Origin: Clostridiales bacterium
GTDB lineage: Bacteria > Bacillota > Clostridia > Lachnospirales > WQUN01
Reading direction: 5' to 3'
Length of the DNA: 32,756 bases
NCBI GenBank assembly: GCA_031269465.1
Contig: JAISZB010000267.1
Coordinates: forward strand, 1-32,756
The notes beneath the pieces were generated by a model. It was not told where the DNA came from. It searched no databases and saw only the letters and a list, made by a program, of their open reading frames with translations. Of the stretch, positions 8,859 through 18,000 are shown piece after piece. The stretch's first letter is position 1. Each line of letters starts with the position of its first letter. The position numbers were made by a program, and so were the translations under genes.

Positions 8859-9047
8859 AAAAATCTAATTCCGATAAACCGTCATGTTTTAAGTTGTGAG
8901 AGGTTTGGGGAACTTGAATTAGTGAAAAACGCTGGAATTATCGGAGATCTGGCCCGAGATTTTTTAAGGCTTTGATTTTTCAAGATTTCCGCAGGTGTTA
9001 AATATCAAATGCCGCGTTTATTCCCGCTTGGGATTCTGCTGCCGCTT

Positions 9048-11333
9048 TCAGCGGGCTTTGGATTTTCGCCGGAATTCCTCCGGAGTCATTCCTACGGATT
9101 TGCGAAAAGCGGTGTAGAAATAGCTGCTGTTTGTGAAGCCCACGCTTTCTCCTATCTTGTTGGCTGGCAGGTCCGTAGAGGATAGAAGGCGCGACGCCTG
9201 CTCGAAGCGGAAGTCGGAGATGTATTTTGAAAGGGACGTTCCATGCTTTTCTTTAAAGAGCGTCCGCACGTAGTTAGGGGAAAGGCTGACTTTTTCAGAG
9301 ATTTCTTCTACGGAAAGACCGGGGCTGGCGTAGTTCTCCGCCACATAAGCCATGACTTCCATGACCAGCGCGTCAATGCGCACGGATCTGCGGAGTTTCT
9401 GGACTTCCTGCCTCTGCTCTATGATGCTTGCCAGCCAAACCTCAAACTCCTGGATGTGGCGCATGCGGCGGATATGATCCATGTAATCCTCGGCATGCCC
9501 GCCGCTCTCATCTGGAATTGCGGTAAGAACCGCGCCGGCAAGGCACCGGATGTGCGCGAAAATCTCCTGGAGGGGATAGCCTCTTATTTTTTCCAGAAAG
9601 AGCGACAGCATTCCGCGAACATCATCTCCTGTTTTCATTCCCGCAAGTACAGCCTGCTCCTCTTCCTTGGGGTATTCCCGTTGAGATTTGAAGCTATTTA
9701 TAATCTCTTCATAGGATAAGGCGCGGCTCCTGCCGAAGGCGAAGCTGTACTCCTCCGCTTCGCAAGCCGTCCTGTAGCATATCCCCAGAGCCCTAATCGG
9801 ATGAAGCGAGCCTACGCCTGCGGAAATTGAACCTTTGCCGCTTTCTGACCAGAGCGACAGGAGCTTGCCTGCCTGCTCCAAAATCTCAGCTGCAGGCGCG
9901 CTCTCAGGAAGCACACAGCCGAATCTGTCCTTCGAGCTGTCTTCTATTACATCGGCATCCCCGTAGTCGGAAAAGATTTCAGTCAAATCCTTCCGAAGGG
10001 CCTTAACCCCTTCCCCGCCTAAAGTAAAAAATGAGGGGGCGTGAAATATTAAGATCCGGCGATTCTGATTCGGGGAAAATCCAAGCGCTTCGCATTGATC
10101 TTCAAAGTCCACTCCTGGGCCTATGTAAATCAGCCGCAAGAAAAAGGCGTTTCTTAAGGATAATAAGTCCAAGGTCCGGTTGAGCTTAGCCGCGCTTGAA
10201 GACATATGGCTGATTGAACCTTCGAGGAAGCTGAACTCGTCATCAGCAACCTGCGGGAATTTCGATTCAGCCGCAGCCAGGCGCAAAAGCTTTCCTACAG
10301 ATATGGATAGGCGCCTTGTAAAAAGCATGAACAGCAGAATTGCCAAGAGAGTGAAGCAGATCATGCCCGCCAGCAGAAACAGGGCGACTCGCCTCGCATC
10401 CATGTTAATCTGCTCTTCGTCGCGCATATGGATGATATACCAATTGAGTTCGGAAAATCGGTTGTAGTGGAACCAGCTTACAAGCATCGGCCTGCCGTCG
10501 GCGCGCCCGTAGGCCACCCCGGAGCCGCTTTTTCCTGAAAAGGCTTTGAAAAACTCGTCTTCAGAACAGTTGTCGAATATATGGCTGGACAAAGTATCTG
10601 ATATGATGGTGCCGTCGCTATTTATTATCATGGAGCGCAGTTCAGGGCCCTTATGATCTGTGGCCAGTATGTCTTGAAGAGCGTTTTGGTCAATGTTGAA
10701 GATAAGGGCGGAATCTGAAAATTTGCTTCTGAAAATCAAAGTTATCGCGTTGAGAGAATAGCTGGTTGCGGCGTAGGAGTAAGAAAGCGGACGGTATTCA
10801 ACGCGGTACCCGGTACGCAAGCCTTTTTCAGCTGCCGTTTTCTCGAGAATTGATAAGATATCCTCATCGTAGAAGCTGTCTTGCGGGCTCATGACGCCGA
10901 TGGAAGAGAAAAAAACGTGCATGCGGCTGTTGTAGACATAGGCGGAATCCATGGCGTTGTTTGCATCTACAAGGCTTCCAAGCGCGCCGAATACCTTCGA
11001 GTATTCAAACGGAGTGAGGCTGGGGGATTCCATGCCCATGGAGATAGATGAGTTGGCGTTGTTCGCCCGCTCCATCTGCCAGTAGAGCAGGTTCCAAATG
11101 GCGCTCAAGGATTTCGCCGCCTGGGTCAAAGAGCTGTAAGAGGCATTTTCCACCTGCGTGCGGGCATAGGTGGCAAAAACTTTGTAAAGCGCCACGGAAA
11201 GCGCGCAGGATGCCGCTATAACCGCCGCGAGCGCAACTGAAACTATGCGCACAAATACGCTTTTGCTGCCGAACATGCGAAAGAAGTAAGTCAGATTCGA
11301 TAATAAGCCAGTGGCTTGAGGCGTACTTTTCAA
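9048..11333 (-). CDS. Membrane-bound AraC-family transcriptional regulator with extracytoplasmic sensor
   Basis: Segment 28-52 is a first membrane helix. Residues to about 308 form an extracytoplasmic sensor, and a second helix lies near 309-333. The C-terminal ~105 residues carry the double helix-turn-helix: LSVEEISEKVSLSPNYVRTL, then NKIGESVGFTNSSYFYTAFR and the closing GMTPEEFRR. This is the YesS-like layout commonly found beside LplABC-type importers, where it senses an extracellular sugar and activates the operon. The frame starts at a TTG (11333) with only AAGG at about 13 bases. An ATG at residue 20 has no ribosome site, so the exact start is uncertain. The neighbouring importer operon is the likely target. 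Confidence 0.9.
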   Translation of the reverse strand: MKSTPQATGLLSNLTYFFRMFGSKSVFVRIVSVALAAVIAASCALSVALYKVFATYARTQVENASYSSLTQAAKSLSAIWNLLYWQMERANNANSSISMGMESPSLTPFEYSKVFGALGSLVDANNAMDSAYVYNSRMHVFFSSIGVMSPQDSFYDEDILSILEKTAAEKGLRTGYRVEYRPLSYSYAATSYSLNAITLIFRSKFSDSALIFNIDQNALQDILATDHKGPELRSMIINSDGTIISDTLSSHIFDNCSEDEFFKAFSGKSGSGVAYGRADGRPMLVSWFHYNRFSELNWYIIHMRDEEQINMDARRVALFLLAGMICFTLLAILLFMLFTRRLSISVGKLLRLAAAESKFPQVADDEFSFLEGSISHMSSSAAKLNRTLDLLSLRNAFFLRLIYIGPGVDFEDQCEALGFSPNQNRRILIFHAPSFFTLGGEGVKALRKDLTEIFSDYGDADVIEDSSKDRFGCVLPESAPAAEILEQAGKLLSLWSESGKGSISAGVGSLHPIRALGICYRTACEAEEYSFAFGRSRALSYEEIINSFKSQREYPKEEEQAVLAGMKTGDDVRGMLSLFLEKIRGYPLQEIFAHIRCLAGAVLTAIPDESGGHAEDYMDHIRRMRHIQEFEVWLASIIEQRQEVQKLRRSVRIDALVMEVMAYVAENYASPGLSVEEISEKVSLSPNYVRTLFKEKHGTSLSKYISDFRFEQASRLLSSTDLPANKIGESVGFTNSSYFYTAFRKSVGMTPEEFRRKSKAR

Positions 11334-11442
11334 TGCAATCAGAACCTTATTCAGATTTAGCGGCAGCGGTAAGGCCGATGCGCGTCATGTACTGCAGCTG
11401 ATCAAGCTGCGCTCGGGAGAAAATAGCGGGACAGCCAGCGTC

Positions 11443-11570
11443 TATACCGCTTTTCATCAAATGTTCCTTTTTTGGAGCTTGACTGTGCATTGAGTGGTGC
11501 GATTGATATCGGCATTTCGCACTCGCTGTATAATCAACAAAAAAAGGCAGTTTTAATGAAAAGCAGTATA
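11443..11570. repeat. Palindromic intergenic repeat, copy E
   Basis: The termini TATACCGCTTTTCAT and ATGAAAAGCAGTATA are intact, with the centre GTGCGATTGATATCGGCATT. The inner arms do not match fully. The left carries GGAGCTTGACTGTGCA, while the right carries ATAATCAACAAAAAAAGG, the form found in copy L, so this copy looks like a mosaic of two subtypes. Confidence 0.85.
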
Positions 11571-11627
11571 TTTAGTGGAGCGCCAGATTTTCCAGTTGAG
11601 CGGAAGCCGTTTAAATTGCTGCGCTTC

Positions 11628-11686
11628 ATGCTGATTTGCAGGCGCCATGCTTATAAAATTTGGAAATTTCATATGCAAATCAGCAT
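11628..11686. repeat. Short palindromic repeat, copy F
   Basis: ATGCTGATTTGCA (11628-11640) and TGCAAATCAGCAT (11674-11686) are perfect 13-bp inverted ends around 33 bp that lack the usual inner arms. It appears to be an internally deleted member of the family. Confidence 0.7.
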
Positions 11687-11804
11687 GGCAGACGGTTGCG
11701 CGGAATCCGAAATATCTCCGCTTAAGCCTATTGTTCCCAATTGCGGTTCTTATCATTTCAGCCGGGCTATTTTGAAATGCCTGTTCAGCATATTCTTCTC
11801 GCAA

Positions 11805-11837
11805 ATTTCGCCAGGGGACTCTGTCCCCTGGCGAAAT
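11805..11837. repeat. Perfect 15-bp hairpin, different sequence from the palindromic family
   Basis: ATTTCGCCAGGGGAC, loop TCT, GTCCCCTGGCGAAAT. The stem is perfect and GC-rich, and no T-run follows on either strand. It lies in the spacer between the end of the giant surface protein gene and the regulator gene. Confidence 0.75.
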
Positions 11838-11975
11838 GGCCTGCCAACCGCTGCGCTTGCTTGGCAAGTGAAAATTGATAATGACGCTCAAGAATCAGTA
11901 ACTATTATAGTAGCATGTCTGCTGCGGAAATGGCAATATATATCTATGAAAATCGTCATATTTTCCTTTGAGGCA

Positions 11976-12027
11976 TTGAGGATGAGCGAAGTGGGTCGAA
12001 TGAAATGAGCAAGGCTCGTAATCCTCA
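11976..12027 (-). terminator. Possible 3' hairpin of the surface protein gene
   Basis: On the minus strand, TGAGGAT and GAGC beginning at the stop codon can pair with GCTC-ATCCTCA about 40 bases later. The loop is long and no clear U-tract follows, so this is a weak terminator call. Confidence 0.25.
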
Positions 12028-15000
12028 TTTTCTTTTAGCATTTTCAATCCAAAGCTTTGCATCCTGCAAAGTCACTTTTTCCTCTGGACGGAAGCATCCG
12101 TTTTCATCGGCAGCTATAATTTTCTTCGAACTGAGAGCCATGATGGCTTTCTTTGCGTAAGAGCCGCTGATATCCAAAAATGACTTGCCGACTGTCCCGG
12201 GAAGATCCATAACCCTTGCAAGCGCGTAGCAGAATTCTTCCCTGGTTATTTCAACTGCAGGGTCTTTATCTGAAATCTTGTCATAAGTGCCTTTCGACTC
12301 CAAGGCTGCCATGGCGCTTTTAGCTGACTGGGAGTTCAAGCCGAAGGCTTGGGCCACCAAGAGCGCGGCGGCGCCGCGAGAAAGATTGCCGGAAGAGCTT
12401 GATTGAGGCTCAGGAGAGTTTTTGGCCGCCGCTTTAGATTCCGTCTGCGCTTGAGCAGGCGCAGTGGCTTTTGCCGCGGCGGCAGGCTCTCCTGTTGTTG
12501 TCCACGCCCTGATGCAAGCATTGGAGTTTTTAAGCTTTTCGCTGAGATCAATCCACGTGGCGCCGTCTCTTCCGACATAGCTTTGGCCGAGCTCGGCGGA
12601 GGCTCCGGCTATATAGTTGGGGACGTCCCTCTCCACCGGGATGTTGACCTCGGTATCAGATGTCATCTTGACAAGCACGGCGAAAGTCTGGCCGTTTAGC
12701 TCAATAGGCTTGTCCAGAGACGCCGTGGTGTAGCCTGCGGCAGCCCGTCCGCTCTTAATAAGCGTCCTGTCGTTTAGTTTTCCGGTCGGACTCAGATATA
12801 TTTCATAGTTTACATTAGAGTTTACAGTGTAGAAAGAAACGGCCTTCAGCTTCTCGCTTTTTCCTGAGGCTTTGAAGGTGTTGGAAGCCCAGGAGGTTTT
12901 GCTGTTGAAGCTGATTGCGCCTGTCTGTCCATAAGGATCGTGCATATATAGCTTATCGCTGGGGTTTGTCAGGCTGGCTTTCTTAATTGCGTAAAGATTC
13001 TTCTGAAGCAAAGCGTCCGCGAAGCTTACATAGAAGAATCCGCCGTCTCCTATCTGCGTCCCCCAGCTGTTTTTGAGTATCCAGGCGCCGTCAAGCGGAG
13101 GCTCGGATGAAAAGTTTGAAGCTTTATAGTTGTTGTCCCACCCGATTATCTGAACCATATGGTTTGGGTTTTTCTGAGGGCTTGCCATGTAGTAGGCCGC
13201 CGTCTCTTCGTTGTAGAAGCTGGAAGTTTTGTTGTCGTCTACGTATACGGCTGATATGAGGCTACCGTAATTCATAAGGTAGGTTTTCATATTGCTGATG
13301 TCATAGCGCAAAATCTCAAAGTCCGTGACGCTTGCAACAGGCGCGGCGTCCTGCCCGGCTTTCCCGTTGAACAGGCTGTCGAATGGCTCATCTGAATCAA
13401 GTACGGCTCCTGCGGCTGTCAGGTATGCCGCGCTTATGAAGAAGTTTCCCGCATCCAGCGGACCCCTGTTGAAGCCGGAGCTTGATTTGCTCATTCGGTA
13501 AGCCGGATTGGAAACGGATAGAGTGTAAGATAAGCCGGATGTCTTTCCAATGAGAAGCTCAAGGGCGCTTAAGGTGCTAAAGTCCCAGCAGAGGCTGGTG
13601 GTCAGCTGATCCCTGACCTTTGGCATGTAGGTTCTGCCTCTTTGATCAAATGCGGATGGATATTTGGCATCGTATGGATTATCGATGTACGCCTTTGCGT
13701 TTGCGGAGCTGCTTGAGCCGCCCTCCGAATCATTGCCCCCAAACATGGCGTACATGTTCGGAACGAATCCATTGTAGCCTTCAAGGCTTTTATTTTGAAC
13801 TCTCGCCTGGTAGGATAGGAAAGACTTGTCGACATATGCAGGGATGAACATGTCAAGAGGCTTGCCTATTTCAGCTGCGAAAAACTGTATGGTTTCACCT
13901 GGAGACAGCGAAGCGGAAGCTTTTCCATCATCGTACGAGATGTCGATATATCTGTACGATCCATCTTCGCTGTATGCCAAAGCAGCTCCGACCATGTTGG
14001 AAGGGATGCTTATGCCTGCAAGGATTGCCATGCTTCCGTCTTCCGAAGGCCATGAAAATGTGCTGGCATCGCTTATCGGCTTGAGCTGGCTGTCTATATC
14101 CTTCGGTTTGGGGGGATTCTCTTTGGAGATTTCAACCTGGATATCTTCCGAAGGCAACTCCAGAGTGAATGGCCCGATGGTTTTCTGCGCGAGATCCGTC
14201 GCGGAAGAAGGCGTAGCTTCAGGCATTATCTCAATTTCATTATCCCGAATAGGAGTCGGCGTCGGCAGAGGAGGCATGGTGTTGGAAGGAACGGGCGGGC
14301 CGTACTGCGAAGAGTCTCCGGTCGATGGAGTTCCGCTTGGGCTTGGAAGCGGAGCAGGCGTTTTGGATGGTGAATTGGAGGCGTATGGCGGCGTAGGAGT
14401 TGGCGATTTTGATGATGCAACGTTAGGCGGAACGCTCAGTGGGGAAGGCGTAGGCGTCGTAGGCGGAGCGTTCGCAGGAGAAGGCGTAGACGCCGGAACC
14501 TTTGACGGAGAAGGCGGCTTAGTAGGAGAAGGCGTTAATGCTGAAACGTTTGAAGGCGGCTCAGAAATAGAAGGCGTCGTTTCAGCCTTTTCTGGCGGCG
14601 CATTTATGGTTGCGTACATCGTATCGGTTCCAGCGTATGAACTTATGACAACGGCGATGTTGTAGCTGTTTCCGGGAATAAGCCCGTCAAGGGTGAAGCC
14701 TGTGAATCCTGATCTAGAAGCCGATGGGACGGTCGAATGCGCAGAGCCTGGAATAATCAGCTCCTCGGTTGAATAGTAGATTTCAACGCTGGTTATTTCT
14801 TCGGTTCCTCCTGAGAAAACCGCGTTTATTGCAGGCGCGCCGCCATCACTATAGGTTGCCGAGAGAGATATTATTTCAGGCATTGTCGCGAAGGAGCAAG
14901 TTGAGCTTTGCACTGCGCAGCCAGCAACTTCAGCGAACGCCGCTATATGGTAAAGGGTATTGGATTCGAGCCCTGAAGCGTATGCGGTTTTGACTCCGCT

Positions 15001-18000
15001 GAGCCCGTTGTATGGAGTCCAGCTGATTTTTTGAAGGAAGGCGCCTCCGGGGCTTTGTGAGTCAAGCTCTTTGGAAATCGCGAATCCGCCGTCTGTGAAG
15101 TCATATCCCTTCAAGTCAAAGTTTGAAGCTGATAATTTCGCTCCTGTTTTTGTAATTTCTTCAGCGGACGCGGTTCCTGCAATCGGCAGGGGCAAAGCCC
15201 ACGCAATGTCAAACCTGGCAGACTTTCCTTCAAAGGTTTGGATGAAAACCGCGAAATTATACTCTGCGCCTGGCGTCAATCCCTCAACCAGCACGCCTGA
15301 AAATCCTTCAGGCGTGAATGAGCCTGCGGAAATGTTGGGTGAGCCGGGGATTGCTATTTCGGAATCCGAATAGAAGACGGAAACGCTTGCCAGCTGCTCG
15401 GTTCCGCCTGAAAATGCCGCGGAGATTCGAGGCATTCCGTGAGCGCCGGCTTCCACGCTGGCAGAGAGAACCTTTGGCGCTGTGGTGAAAGATACAATGG
15501 GGCTTTGCGCAGTATAGCCGCCCGCTGAGGCAAAATAAGAGGCATAATAGCGGGTGTTTGATTTGAGGCCGCATGCCGAAGCGGTTACTGCGCCATCAGG
15601 GCCGCCCAGATTGGAGATGTCCATGTACATGACATTAAGATCTTCCCCTCCTGGCTTTCCGTCAATAAGCTGGGTTGAATACAAAAAGCCGCAGCTTTCT
15701 AAATCGAAGCCTTTGAGATCCTGCCCGATGCTTGAAAGCGTCGCGCTTGAATCGTCTGACTCGACTGCTTGCATGATCCCTGCAATGGGAGCAGGCACTT
15801 CATATGAAATATCGAATCTATCGCTTAAGCCGGTAGTAGATGCAACTACCACGGCAATGTAGCAGGTGCGCCCCGCAGCCAAACCGTTCAGCCGCGTTTC
15901 AGGGAACCCGGCTGAGGTAAAGTTCAGGGGGGCCGTGCTCGCGACTCCCGATAAGTCTTCCGGAATAGGCTCATATGAGAAATATATAAACGCGTTTTCC
16001 AGATCCTCTGAGCCTTCTGTAAATACTGCCTCCACCTCGGGCATGGAGTTGGAGCCGCTTTTTTTGGCGGAAGCGGATTTTATCTCAGGATAAGTGAAAA
16101 AAGTTGAAATCGCGCTTTCTAGAGTCAATGAACCGCCGTTTGCAAGTTGCACCTCTATGAAAGAGGAGACGCAGTATTTTGAATTGGGTTGAAGCCCGTC
16201 CGCAATGGCGCTTGCTCCGGGAAGAGCTATCGGATCAACCATCTTGCCGTTTAAATCAAGGGCTGCGCTATAGCGGAATCCGCAATCCAGAAGCTGCACT
16301 CCCTTCAAGTTCCGCCCGTTCACAGTAAATGCCGCTGTGCTTTTTGCGGCGTCTTTAACTTCAACTGCGCCTAAATCAGGAAGAGGAGCTTCGTAGGCTG
16401 TTGTTTTTCTCGAGATGCCGGAAGCGTTTGAGGCTTCGACAAGAATGTTGTAGGTTTTTCCGGGATCCATGCCGCCGCTCAGGAGAAAATCTGAAAATCC
16501 CTCAGCGGAAGCGTTTACGCTTGCGGCGGTTGCAATGTTGTATTCGTCGGTTTCTGAGAAGTTTATCGTTACCGATGTTATTTCTTCACTGCCTCCCGTG
16601 AACTCCGCCGATACGTAAGGATAGATGGAATTTGGGGCGGCGGTTGCCGTTAAAGAGGCTATTTTTGCCAGTGTTGTGAATTGAGCGGGAGCGCTTTGTT
16701 TTTGGGATGTAAAATTCCCATCGCTTGCAGAAGCGAAAAAAACCGCTTCATATTTGGTGTTGGGAATAAGGTTTGTTATTACAGCTCTGGGAGTCGAACC
16801 GTTTTCAGGCGTCCAATCAACTGAGATCCAGTCATCGCTTGAAATCTCCCTGTATTTGAAGCCTCCTGCGACAAAGGTGAAAATGTCCAAGTCAAATCCG
16901 CTTGATGAAATCTCAGCTGCGTCTTCCATTATCTCCGATGCCTCGACTGAACCAGGTTCAAATGGAAGAACGGAGGCAAGAACCGCAGGCGTTGCCTGAT
17001 AGCTCTTTGCGGACGATATTTGCCAGCTGCCTGCCGAAGGAAACCAGAGGCTGCCGATTGGCTCAGCGTTGGAAGCATGCGCTTCTAAGGCATATGGCTC
17101 CGAGGAGCTGCCAGTGATGAAGGCGAAGCTTGAAAATCCTGCGGGAAGAGCCAGAAAGTCGTCAGGATCGCTGAATATGCTTGGAAAAACCCTTATCTCT
17201 GAATCCTGATCCAATCCCTTATCAAGCGAAACATTTATAAAAAATCCGGTTCCGGAGTTCTCAGCGCTCGAGATAAGCGAGGGAACTCCTTTTGAGTATG
17301 CTTTTAGGGAAGCCGTGGCGGCTAAAATGATTTCAGCGCATTGTCCGCTGTTTATAGATCCGCTTCCTATTGCCGGAGCGTTATGCGCGTCAGCCGCGCC
17401 GTCTGAGATGTTTCGCCCTCCGGCGGCTTCCACGCGCGCATTATCCAGAATGCTAATGCTCCCTGCGCCAGCGCCTCCCCCGGCGCCGATTGCGGCGCCG
17501 GCATTCGCGGAATTTATCGCGTCTGCGCCATAAGCATCTACTCGCGCGTTTCCCTTAATGATTATCGAACCTGCGGAAGGCGTATAGAAGCTGTTTTCTA
17601 TAGCGCTTCCTGTTCCTATTCCAGAAGGGCCGTTCAGAGATCCTGCTGAACCAGCCCAGGCTTTTACATAAGCGTCTTCTTTGATTGTTATATTGCCGCT
17701 AGCGCCGTTAAAACCTCCGCCTAGGGCGGAGGCGTTTGATCCTCCAGTCAATAGGAAGCGGACGCTGCCCCCAAGCTCAATCGCGCCGGATGCGGGGCTG
17801 AGCGAGAGATACCCGTAATATCCGCCGCCGCCTCCTCCTATCGCCGCAGAATAAGAGCCGCCATTTGCCGTTAGGGAGCCGGTTCCTGAAAAAACGGCTG
17901 ACGCGCCCATAGGAACCTGGATGGCTGAGTTGTTGTTGGATTCAAAGCCTGTTATGGATTGAGCCAGGTTTAAGATCTCATTTTCTCCGACTACGTTGAA

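Noticed and set aside
9243..9719. 158-codon plus-strand frame inside the AraC-type gene
   Set aside because: It is antisense to the well-supported DNA-binding region of the regulator and has no motif of its own.
11472..12008. 178-codon plus-strand frame between the regulator and the surface protein gene
   Set aside because: It crosses repeat copies E, F and the perfect hairpin and shows no domain or ribosome site.
13826..14665. 279-codon open frame on the plus strand, Gly/Val/Glu-rich
   Set aside because: It is antisense to the Pro/Thr/Ser linker and adjoining part of the giant surface protein. Its composition is the mirror of that repetitive coding sequence, and no ribosome site is seen.
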